A stretch of 37,605 bases of DNA from assembly GCA_937973585.1 (NCBI GenBank), contig CALJKN010000062.1:1-37605 (forward strand), written 5' to 3'. A program made the translations under genes and the position numbers. The stretch is from an uncultured Helicobacteraceae bacterium (GTDB lineage: Bacteria; Campylobacterota; Campylobacteria; Campylobacterales; UBA6016). Shown piece after piece: positions 30,975 to 37,605 of the stretch. Every line of letters begins with the position of its first letter. The stretch's first letter is position 1. The notes under the pieces were generated by a model, which searched no databases, was not told the origin of the DNA, and saw only the letters and a list, made by a program, of their open reading frames with translations.

Positions 30975-31000
30975 ATTATACCGGAAAAAGACTGTATAAA
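30975..31000. promoter_or_regulatory. Divergent -10 elements for ispDF (-) and thiC (+)
   Basis: In the 90-base gap a perfect minus-strand TATAAT (30975-30980) lies about 43 bases before ispDF. On the plus strand TATAAA (30995-31000), preceded by TG, lies about 23 bases before thiC. No convincing -35 hexamers. The gap is too short for, and shows no sign of, a TPP riboswitch ahead of thiC. Confidence 0.45.
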
Positions 31001-31022
31001 TTCGTAACAATAAGGAGAGCCG

Positions 31023-32354
31023 ATGCTTAGAAGCGAATGGGTAAAGGGGAGAGAAAGCGATTCGGTAAAAACCCAAATGCACTACGCCAAAAAAGGGATA
31101 ATAACCGAAGAGATGCGATATGTCGCAAACGTCGAGGGGTTGGAAGCCGAATTTATCAGAAGTGAAATAGCCAGAGGCAGACTCATTATTCCGGCAAACG
31201 TTAATCATCTAAACCAAAATCCTATGGCCATCGGATTGGCCGCAACATGCAAAATCAATGCAAACATAGGTGCCAGTTCGCTCTCTAGCTGTGCGACAGA
31301 GGAGCTTTCAAAGCTTGAGATATGTCTAAAATACGGAGCTGATACCGTTATGGATCTCTCCACGGGGGGGAATCTGGACGAGATCAGAACCGAGATTATC
31401 AAACACTCCACAGTCCCTATCGGTACGGTTCCTATGTATCAAATCATATATGAGTGCGGAAATGATATAGAGAACCTGAACATCGACACAATGCTGAGCG
31501 TTATAGAGAGACAGGCCAAACAAGGGGTGAGTTACTTTACTATTCATGCTGGATTTTTGCTCAAATTTATGCCGGAGGTCGCCAAGAGAAAAATGGGGAT
31601 CGTCTCAAGAGGCGGCTCTCTGATTGCTTCGTGGATGATAAAAAACCACAAAGAGAACCCTTTTTATACGGCTTATGACGAGATTTTGGATATTTGTGCA
31701 AAATATGACGTATCGCTCTCTCTGGGAGACTCTTTGAGACCGGGTTGTCTGGCCGATGCCTCCGATGCCGCTCAGCTAAACGAACTAAAAGTTTTAGGTG
31801 ACCTGACACTAAAAGCGTGGGAAAAAGATGTGCAGGTGATGATAGAGGGGCCTGGGCATGTGCCGCTTAATCAAGTTGAGAGGAATATGAAAATTGAGAG
31901 GGAGTATTGTCATGATGCCCCGTTTTATATTTTGGGACCCCTTGTTACCGATATTGCAGCCGGATACGACCATATAGCCTCTGCCATAGGGGCAGCTGTC
32001 GGTGGGTGGCATGGAGCCTCTATGCTTTGCTACGTGACACCGAAAGAGCATTTGGGGCTACCCAATATGGCCGATGTCAGAGAGGGGATAATAGCCTACA
32101 AAATAGCGGCTCATGCGGCCGATATAGCCAGAGGCCGCAAAAATGCGAGAGTCAGGGATGATGCAATGAGCGATGCCAGATATGCGTTTGATTGGAACAA
32201 GCAGTTTGAGCTGGCTCTTGATCCGGACAGGGCAAAAGAGTTTCACGACGAGACGCTCCCTGCCGACGGCTTCAAAGATGCGGAGTTTTGTTCTATGTGC
32301 GGACCGAAATTTTGCGCCTACAAGGTAACCCAAGAGGCGTTTAAACAGATGTAA
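31023..32354 (+). CDS. thiC: Phosphomethylpyrimidine synthase
   Basis: 443 residues. The C-terminal radical-SAM cluster motif C423-S-M-C426-G-P-K-F-C431 is diagnostic of ThiC, as are N-V-N-H, M-D-L-S-T-G-G-N and I-E-G-P-G-H-V-P in the barrel. It rearranges aminoimidazole ribotide to the hydroxymethylpyrimidine phosphate of thiamine. Strong Shine-Dalgarno (AAGGAGAG, three to four bases before the ATG). The length matches the short ThiC form lacking the N-terminal extension of the E. coli enzyme. Its 3' end overlaps the convergent Maf gene by 14 bases. Confidence 0.96.
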   Translation: MLRSEWVKGRESDSVKTQMHYAKKGIITEEMRYVANVEGLEAEFIRSEIARGRLIIPANVNHLNQNPMAIGLAATCKINANIGASSLSSCATEELSKLEICLKYGADTVMDLSTGGNLDEIRTEIIKHSTVPIGTVPMYQIIYECGNDIENLNIDTMLSVIERQAKQGVSYFTIHAGFLLKFMPEVAKRKMGIVSRGGSLIASWMIKNHKENPFYTAYDEILDICAKYDVSLSLGDSLRPGCLADASDAAQLNELKVLGDLTLKAWEKDVQVMIEGPGHVPLNQVERNMKIEREYCHDAPFYILGPLVTDIAAGYDHIASAIGAAVGGWHGASMLCYVTPKEHLGLPNMADVREGIIAYKIAAHAADIARGRKNARVRDDAMSDARYAFDWNKQFELALDPDRAKEFHDETLPADGFKDAEFCSMCGPKFCAYKVTQEAFKQM

Positions 32355-34308
32355 CGGTACGCAAAAGGGATGAGACTCTCCCTTTTGCATCGTTTGCCTT
32401 AAACTCTTTTATCATCTCTTTTATCCCGTCCATTAACATTTTTGAGGCGGTTTTATAAAAATCCCCGAATCTCTCTTCGCTTACCCCTAAAACGGCTACG
32501 TGCAGACTAAACACTATATGCTTTAGTGAGCCGTTAAATATATAAAATCCAACACCGCCACCGCTCTCCCACTCTGTCAAAAACGATTCAAACAACGATA
32601 GTGCCGTGAAAAACTCCATTTTGGATTGTTTTGGGGTATAAAAGATTGCCGACATATTGGAGAGCATCATTGAGAGCTCCCCCTCTGTATCGGTGCAGTT
32701 TTGGAGGGTGAAGATACTGTTTTTGTCGGTGGAAAAATTTGACTCCAACATCGACATGGCTGTTTGTTTGTCGATTTTTTTTAGCGTTACGCTCTTTGTC
32801 GGTACGGCTCCTGATATATATGCCCCGTCCGATATGTTTAGGACTTTTGCGCCGCTATTTGCTATTGCCCACTCTAATACCGTTTTGGATAGGTTGTAGA
32901 GGTTGTTTGAGTATATTTCACTCCCCTCAAAGTTTTCACGGACAGCGTAAGAGCCTTTCGGGAGTTCGCAGCTCTCCTCATATATCGACTCTTTTGAGTG
33001 GATCGTCCTATCCTTTTTGTACCCTACGTCTATTCCGCACAAAATGACCGTATCGGATAGCGATAGGGCTATGGCGGTGGCGGCATTACCTACAAAAGGG
33101 GACGAGAAATAGACTATTTTTTTCGGCGGGTTCAGATATGTCGATGCGGTAAAATCTCTAAAAAAGAGATATTTTTTCCCTTTTGAGACGGCAAGCGTTT
33201 TTGGGTCTACGACGTTTGCGGCTATTAGATTTACTTCATCCACCCATGACTCTGCCAAAATCTCGTGCAGATAATCGGTTCGCTCTATCTCTATCTGATA
33301 GTCCGGCTTTATCCCGTTTTTCAATAGTGTCCTGATGGCGGTTCCGCATGAGAAAATAACCATATTTTCGATATTTTGCTTTAGAAACGATATATTCTCA
33401 TCCAGGCTTCCGCCGTTTCCGACGACACATATCGGAGCGGTTATTTTGTGTTTTACCGGGGTCAAAATCGGGATTTTAGGGAGGTCGTAATCACAGTTTT
33501 TTTGGGAGTTTCTCCATCCTATCATCTCATCCTCGTATGTCCCAAATCCCCTAAACATTGAGCCGGCCTGAATCGATACGGTATCTTTTAGGGTTGCTAT
33601 CTCATCCGATTCGTACATGGTTAGCTCAAGCCTCGGATACAAAGATGCAAAACGCTCTTTGGCAAAAAAATCCCGTATTTCTCCCTCATCCGGCAACTCT
33701 TTGACGGCTATTAGCACCTTTGCCGCTTTGGAATATAGCAAACCGTAATCGACAAAATAGGCCGAAATGCCGAAAAAATCAGGAGTCGGCTCATAGATTA
33801 AGATATGCCCCAGTTTTTCGTATTGCTCACTTATAAAAGACAATACGCCACCACCGCCAAGACCGTAAATGGCAGCAAACGGGAGGTAGCCGGACGGGAA
33901 TATGATTTTGTCCGGATCCATCCCCATCTCGTATGCTAGCCTGAAAATCTCAATAGGTGCTTTAGCGGTTGTTTTGTGCAAAGAGGTGATCATATAAAAC
34001 GGGTTTAGCTCGTACCCTTTTTGCCATTTTGTGTTTGAAAAAGGGTTTTCGGCTATATTTTTGCAGCTCCTTGCCATTGTGTGACCGCTATCGTCTAGTC
34101 CAAAAACCAACGTTCTTGTTGAAAGGCTTACGATATTTACACCGTGCTCATCCGATATAAGGCCGTATTCGGTCGGTTTAGCGAGTAGTTTTTTGTGAAG
34201 ATTTGGGTCGGTTTTGGCAAAAAAATCCAGATTTTTTTTAAACCTCTCCCTTAATGCCTCCATCCTCTCTTTGCCCTGCACAACGGATATATCATCCAAA
34301 AACCCCAT
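32341..34308 (-). CDS. Motility-associated factor glycosyltransferase family (Maf, DUF115)
   Basis: 655 residues from the ATG at 34308, chosen because a purine-rich GGGCGGGA lies just upstream. The ATG at 34323 has no ribosome site and would add five residues. The central DUF115 domain shows V-V-G-N-G-G-S-L-D-E-N near 297, C-G-T-A-I-R-T-L near 323, and D-Y-Q-I-E-I-E-R. Helical N- and C-terminal extensions flank it. Maf proteins transfer nonulosonic acids (pseudaminic or legionaminic type) to flagellin serines and threonines and are needed for filament assembly in Campylobacter and Aeromonas. No flagellin or sugar-synthesis gene is adjacent. Substrate sugar is not deducible. Confidence 0.88.
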   Translation of the reverse strand: MGFLDDISVVQGKERMEALRERFKKNLDFFAKTDPNLHKKLLAKPTEYGLISDEHGVNIVSLSTRTLVFGLDDSGHTMARSCKNIAENPFSNTKWQKGYELNPFYMITSLHKTTAKAPIEIFRLAYEMGMDPDKIIFPSGYLPFAAIYGLGGGGVLSFISEQYEKLGHILIYEPTPDFFGISAYFVDYGLLYSKAAKVLIAVKELPDEGEIRDFFAKERFASLYPRLELTMYESDEIATLKDTVSIQAGSMFRGFGTYEDEMIGWRNSQKNCDYDLPKIPILTPVKHKITAPICVVGNGGSLDENISFLKQNIENMVIFSCGTAIRTLLKNGIKPDYQIEIERTDYLHEILAESWVDEVNLIAANVVDPKTLAVSKGKKYLFFRDFTASTYLNPPKKIVYFSSPFVGNAATAIALSLSDTVILCGIDVGYKKDRTIHSKESIYEESCELPKGSYAVRENFEGSEIYSNNLYNLSKTVLEWAIANSGAKVLNISDGAYISGAVPTKSVTLKKIDKQTAMSMLESNFSTDKNSIFTLQNCTDTEGELSMMLSNMSAIFYTPKQSKMEFFTALSLFESFLTEWESGGGVGFYIFNGSLKHIVFSLHVAVLGVSEERFGDFYKTASKMLMDGIKEMIKEFKANDAKGRVSSLLRTVTSV

Positions 34309-34448
34309 TATATTCCCGCCCATTTTTTGGTCTAATATTAGCAGGAATTAAACAAATAAACCGGAAAAACAATCTCTTTTAACTGCTTTTGGTATGCAAA
34401 GCGGGTTGGCGATTTGCTAAAATATACAAAACCAATACTGGAAAAACA

Positions 34449-36116
34449 ATGAAAAAATACTTTTTGGGAGCTGCTTTTGCCGCTGTTTTGGCGGTTGCCC
34501 TTGTCTTTAGTTTTAATAGTCAAAAGTCCGGCAGTAAAAATGATCTAAATGTATCAGAGTTTACGGTTGCCACATGGAATGTAGAGAACCTGTTTGATAT
34601 GAAGCCTGACGGAACCGAATATCCAGAGTATATACCGAATTTCAAAGGGTGGGATCAAAAATCCTTTGACGTTAAACTAGCAAATACTGCTCAGGTTATC
34701 AAGGACTTAGGAGCCGAGGTTGTCGCTTTACAAGAGATTGAAAACGAAAATACCCTCAAAGAGCTTCTGGGGAGGCTGGAGAAAAACGGGGTAAAATATC
34801 CGCATTACGCTATCACCCAAAACAAAAAATCGGCTATTCAGAGTGTATTGTTGTCAAAATTTCCGATTGTCTCATATAATGAGCTAAAAGTCTCCAACCA
34901 CTACAGAGAGCGCCCCATCCTAAAGGCAACACTCCAAATCGGCAAGGATGAGCTGATTGTTTACGTAAACCATTGGAAGGCAAAAACGGGGCCGGAGAGC
35001 AAGAGATTGGAGTTTGCCGATACGCTAGCGGCAGATATAAAACGGCTCAGGGTAGATGCCGATTTTGTGGCTCTCGGCGATTTTAACTCCAACTATAACG
35101 AGATGGAGACGATACAAAACGATAAGAAACTAAACGACACCGGGGGATTGGCAGGGATAAACCATATCCTAAAAACCGCAAAAAGCCAACCCAAAGAAAA
35201 GCCGGAGCTTGCCCAGAAAGCCGATGTTGCGGCAAGCGGGGATGGGAGATATCTCTATAATCTTTGGCTTGAGATCCCAAAACAAGAGAGGGTGAGCGAA
35301 TGGTTCGGAAAAGAGAAAAATACTCCCGATAATATGATAATTTCAAAAGGGTTGTTTGACAAAAAAGGGGTATCGTATGTCGATAGCAGTTTCGAGGTTT
35401 TTAGACCTTCGTATCTTATGAAAAACGGTAGAGCATATAGGTGGGAAGATGCCGGCGAGAGTAGGGCATTTAGTATACCACAGGGGTATTCGGATCATCT
35501 TCCGCTAAAAGCAAAGTTCAAAATCGGAGGATTCGGCAAGGCCGATCAGGCAAATCCGGCGGTAAGCGGCGAAAAATCTCAAAAACAAAGTGGGCTAAAA
35601 ACTGTTTCCATCTCTGATTTGTATGGTATGGTAGGAGAGATTGACGTTTTGGTAAAAAATGTTGCGGTGATATACAAAACGGTTGACTCTGCCGTCTTAA
35701 AGCAAAAAAACGGCAGGGCTATTTTTGTCTATAACCCGCCAAAAGAGCTTGAGCTTGGCGGATTGTATGACATAAGGGTTGGCAAAGTTGAGGATTATAG
35801 GGGGCTTATAGAGATAAAAACTGTTTTGGATCATAAAAAAATAGGGACGGCAAACGTATCCGAGTACTATCTATCAAACTATCAGGATTTTAAAAGTCCA
35901 CATATACAAAACGAGGTGATAAGCGGTATTACAGGTTTATATAGCAGGGGTAGGCTTGTTATGGAGGGGCATGACGGGATCAAAATATACTTTAAAGATA
36001 AAAACTTAAAGCCGAAAAATATGACAAAAATTCTGATTAAAACTGCCCATATAGGGTTTTACAATGAGCCGCAGATAATAATCAATAAACCGGAAGATTA
36101 TGAGGTTGCAGAGTAA
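34449..36116 (+). CDS. Exported endonuclease/exonuclease/phosphatase-family protein with C-terminal extra domains
   Basis: 555 residues from the ATG at 34449 (M-K-K-Y-F-L-G), which yields a proper signal or anchor helix (about 5-24). The upstream ATG at 34389 would bury it. The EEP domain (about 35-355) has all catalytic marks: T-W-N-V-E-N-L, L-Q-E-I-E-N-E, Y-V-N-H-W-K, L-G-D-F-N-S-N and Y-S-D-H-L-P. A linker leads to about 170 residues of two beta-rich repeats that look like OB folds (V-K-N-V-A-V-I-Y-K, then V-I-S-G-I-T-G-L-Y). This suggests a periplasmic or secreted nuclease that binds nucleic acid, possibly for phosphate or nucleotide scavenging. Phosphodiester substrate unproven. Confidence 0.87.
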   Translation: MKKYFLGAAFAAVLAVALVFSFNSQKSGSKNDLNVSEFTVATWNVENLFDMKPDGTEYPEYIPNFKGWDQKSFDVKLANTAQVIKDLGAEVVALQEIENENTLKELLGRLEKNGVKYPHYAITQNKKSAIQSVLLSKFPIVSYNELKVSNHYRERPILKATLQIGKDELIVYVNHWKAKTGPESKRLEFADTLAADIKRLRVDADFVALGDFNSNYNEMETIQNDKKLNDTGGLAGINHILKTAKSQPKEKPELAQKADVAASGDGRYLYNLWLEIPKQERVSEWFGKEKNTPDNMIISKGLFDKKGVSYVDSSFEVFRPSYLMKNGRAYRWEDAGESRAFSIPQGYSDHLPLKAKFKIGGFGKADQANPAVSGEKSQKQSGLKTVSISDLYGMVGEIDVLVKNVAVIYKTVDSAVLKQKNGRAIFVYNPPKELELGGLYDIRVGKVEDYRGLIEIKTVLDHKKIGTANVSEYYLSNYQDFKSPHIQNEVISGITGLYSRGRLVMEGHDGIKIYFKDKNLKPKNMTKILIKTAHIGFYNEPQIIINKPEDYEVAE

Positions 36117-36119
36117 AAC

Positions 36120-36148
36120 ACCCCCTCCCGTATAAGGGGGTATCTTTT
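36120..36148. terminator. Intrinsic terminator between convergent genes
   Basis: ACCCCCT, eight-base loop, AGGGGGT (36120-36141), followed on the plus strand by ATCTTTT. It begins four bases past the nuclease stop. On the minus strand the hairpin is followed by TTTTAC and is 17 bases past the cytochrome stop. It is therefore probably bidirectional. Confidence 0.7.
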
Positions 36149-36157
36149 AGAAAATAA

Positions 36158-36910
36158 TTATTTTCCGGCCGGTTTTTTATCGGTAAAGAACGATCTAAGT
36201 TCCGGAGGGAGTTTGTTTTTGTCCGGTGAATAGTACCACGCTTGATTTGGTACGCTCATATAGGCAGGGCCAAGTTCGTTTTGGTAATCGCCTATCGGTC
36301 TTATGTAATCAGGCGTTTGGTTTGATATAGTAAGAGCCGGATCGGTCATGCCGAATTTTTTGGCTCCGACCTCTTCGTTCATAGAGGAGAATATTTTTAT
36401 ATCTTTTACCTCGGTTTTGTAGAACGTAGAGTCTGCTTTTGCAGGGTGGCACGTCATACAGAATTCACCTACGTTTGCGCCGTTTTTGGTATCAACCCTT
36501 AGGTATCTCCATTGATTGTTCGACGGATGCGGATCGTGACAGCTGACGCACTGAATCATCCCGTCTCTGGCTAGAGATTCTGGCATTTTTGCAATTTTTG
36601 AGTTAGGTTTTACGTTTACCGGATGGGTCATGTGTAGATATACCGGTTTTACCCCTGTTCCGCCCGTCTCTCCCAGATTGTGACATCCAAGACATAGTGC
36701 CGATACCCCGTCAACGTTTTTACCCGTTCTAGGGTTTGGGTGAGATGGATTATTTACTTTAAAAAGCTTCATAGCTTTCGCATAGTGCGGATCGTGACAT
36801 CCGAGACAATCAAGCCCTTCGTGTGGTCCGTATGCAAAAAGCTGGGTAGAGGCAAATAATGTAGCCAAAACGGCTGCTTTTGACAAAATAGCAAAACGAC
36901 CAAAATACAT
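36158..36910 (-). CDS. Periplasmic tetrahaem cytochrome c (doubled CXXCH type)
   Basis: 250 residues with a signal peptide (cleavage about residue 26, after Phe-Ala). Four C-x-x-C-H haem c sites: Cys35-His39, Cys73-His77, Cys121-His125 and Cys151-His155. Several H-P and D-P-H segments could supply distal ligands. The N-terminal 160 residues are haem-bearing and the last 90 have none. It should carry electrons in the periplasm, though the donor or acceptor is unknown. A strong AAAGGAGGG lies just before the ATG and the gene stands alone, so it is monocistronic. Confidence 0.9.
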   Translation of the reverse strand: MYFGRFAILSKAAVLATLFASTQLFAYGPHEGLDCLGCHDPHYAKAMKLFKVNNPSHPNPRTGKNVDGVSALCLGCHNLGETGGTGVKPVYLHMTHPVNVKPNSKIAKMPESLARDGMIQCVSCHDPHPSNNQWRYLRVDTKNGANVGEFCMTCHPAKADSTFYKTEVKDIKIFSSMNEEVGAKKFGMTDPALTISNQTPDYIRPIGDYQNELGPAYMSVPNQAWYYSPDKNKLPPELRSFFTDKKPAGK

Positions 36911-36966
36911 AAACCCTCCTTTGTTTTACTGTTGTTACTTTTATAAGCCGATTTGTACCTATAAAT

Positions 36967-36992
36967 ATTTACAAATGTGAATTTATATTATA
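36967..36992 (-). promoter_or_regulatory. Candidate promoter and operator of the cytochrome c gene
   Basis: A perfect minus-strand TATAAT (36987-36992) lies 77 bases before the cytochrome start. Just downstream is the imperfect dyad ATTTACA-AA-TGTGAAT (36967-36982, one mismatch), placed where a repressor would act. The 160-base gap to the chemoreceptor holds nothing else recognisable. Confidence 0.4.
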
Positions 36993-37070
36993 GTCTATAA
37001 AGTTTAATGTAAGTTTTTTTGGATAAAAAGTGGTGTATCTGAGTGATAGGCAATAGGGGAGCCGCCTTTA

Positions 37071-37605
37071 TCAGGCGGTTTTATAAGTTGATAGCTCCTC
37101 GTCTAGAGTCTCGGATAGTTTTTCAAGATCGTTTACCAACATCCCAACCTCTATTACGCTTGTGTAATTGTCTGTAGATATTTGACTGATTGCCTGTACG
37201 TCTGCGACAACGGCTGAAATCTCCACGGTGCTTTTTGAGATTACGTCGGTGAGTGACGTAACAGAGGTGAGGGCGCTATTTAGAGCATTTTCGCTGTTCG
37301 CTATAAGCTCTCCGACCTCTGCCGATTTATGGCTTAGCTTCTCGATATTTTCTGCATTATGGAGCATCTCTTCAGAGGCTTCCGATATGGACTGAACTAT
37401 CGTATTGATAGTGGCATCGGTCTCTGTCAGACTCTTTTGGGTTCGCTCAGCCAGCTTTCGTACCTCGTCGGCGACAACGGCAAAACCTCTACCGTGTTCG
37501 CCTGCCCTTGCCGCCTCGATAGCCGCATTTAGGGCTAGTAGATTTGTTTGATCGGCTATTTCGGAAATAACCGATAGTATTTGTTTTACGTTTGAGGCCT
37601 CAGAT
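37071..37605 (-). CDS. Methyl-accepting chemotaxis protein, C-terminal signalling domain (partial)
   Basis: The frame is open to the window edge (first full codon at 37604) and runs 178 residues to a TGA at 37071-37073. It contains the highly conserved chemoreceptor hairpin tip E-I-A-D-Q-T-N-L-L-A-L-N-A-A-I-E-A-A-R-A, then G-F-A-V-V-A-D-E-V-R-K-L-A-E-R-T, followed by the descending coiled coil. This tip binds CheA and CheW. Sensor and membrane parts lie outside the window. No CheR/CheB pentapeptide is seen at the C-terminus (ends Y-K-T-A). The stop codon lies in a small hairpin (CCGCC/GGCGG). Confidence 0.93.
   Translation of the reverse strand, partial: SEASNVKQILSVISEIADQTNLLALNAAIEAARAGEHGRGFAVVADEVRKLAERTQKSLTETDATINTIVQSISEASEEMLHNAENIEKLSHKSAEVGELIANSENALNSALTSVTSLTDVISKSTVEISAVVADVQAISQISTDNYTSVIEVGMLVNDLEKLSETLDEELSTYKTA

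Noticed and set aside
30933..31022. Possible TPP riboswitch ahead of thiC
   Set aside because: The gap is only 90 bases, holds divergent promoter elements, and lacks the conserved CTGAGA and related thi-box segments.
34363..34450. 11-base direct repeat GGAAAAACAAT at 34363 and 34440
   Set aside because: Low-complexity A-rich sequence. The second copy is simply the ribosome site and start of the nuclease gene.
36901..36950. TGTTACT upstream of the cytochrome gene as an HP1021/CemR box
   Set aside because: The degenerate 7-mer is expected by chance roughly every 2 kb when both strands are counted, and the consensus for this lineage is unknown.
37062..37084. CCGCC/GGCGG hairpin as intrinsic terminator of the right-hand chemoreceptor
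   Set aside because: The T-run lies on the wrong side for the minus-strand gene, and the stop codon is in the loop.
1..37605. CRISPR arrays, insertion sequences, prophage or integrase genes
   Set aside because: No regularly spaced repeats, transposase-like frames or phage genes were seen on either strand.

Overview
The window looks like chromosomal DNA of a free-living member of the Campylobacterota (Sulfurimonas/Sulfurovum-like rather than a host-adapted Campylobacter or Helicobacter). The evidence is the set and order of genes: a fused ispDF next to an atypical HP1021/CemR-type response regulator and an ATP-sulfurylase homologue, RNase J with a long basic N-terminal tail, a ribonucleotide reductase alpha chain with a class-typical insertion, a Maf/DUF115 flagellin glycosyltransferase, an OprD-type porin, multihaem cytochrome c and many chemoreceptors. 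Coding density is very high. No gene-free stretch exceeds about 230 bases, many genes overlap by 4 to 17 bases, and several use TTG or GTG starts.

Layout. 1-98: 3' end of a chemoreceptor gene (+). 95-4327 (-): arsenic operon arsR-arsB-arsC-permease, extended by a small thioredoxin, a periplasmic rhodanese and a b-type cytochrome. 4474-9969 (-): purB-nrdA-nrdB-pcm (purine and deoxynucleotide supply, protein repair). 10109-13809 (-): periplasmic-binding/PAS/PP2C sensor phosphatase, CheY-like receiver and OprD porin, with a divergent unrecognised 458-residue protein (13932-15308, +) carrying a receiver-like N-terminus. 15331-16242 (+): RluA-type pseudouridine synthase. 16231-19216 (-): hisF, nucleoside-phosphorylase-like gene, rlmN, carbonic anhydrase. 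19458-25674 (+): rsmA-rnj-kdsD-rluB-yjbQ-protoporphyrinogen oxidase. 25682-30932 (-): ispDF, CemR-like regulator, degenerate ATP sulfurylase, terminator and palindrome cluster, pgpA, rho. 31023-32354 (+): thiC. 32341-34308 (-): Maf glycosyltransferase. 34449-36116 (+): exported endonuclease/exonuclease/phosphatase protein. 36158-36910 (-): tetrahaem cytochrome c. 37071-37605 (-): 3' part of a second chemoreceptor.

Most of the window is housekeeping: RNA maturation (rsmA, rlmN, rnj, two pseudouridine synthases, rho), nucleotide, histidine, thiamine, isoprenoid, haem and phospholipid synthesis. The accessory content is the arsenic/redox operon, the sensor-phosphatase/porin module, the cytochrome and the chemoreceptors.

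The most striking non-gene signal is a pair of identical 16-base sites (18183-18198 and 22852-22867). Their 7-base arms match the bacterial chromosomal centromere site parS exactly, and both lie inside coding sequence. They suggest that the window is origin-proximal. Other points of interest are a cluster of nested hairpins between 17-base direct repeats (27638-27746), an ATP-sulfurylase homologue that has lost most catalytic motifs, and the sensor/phosphatase/porin neighbourhood.
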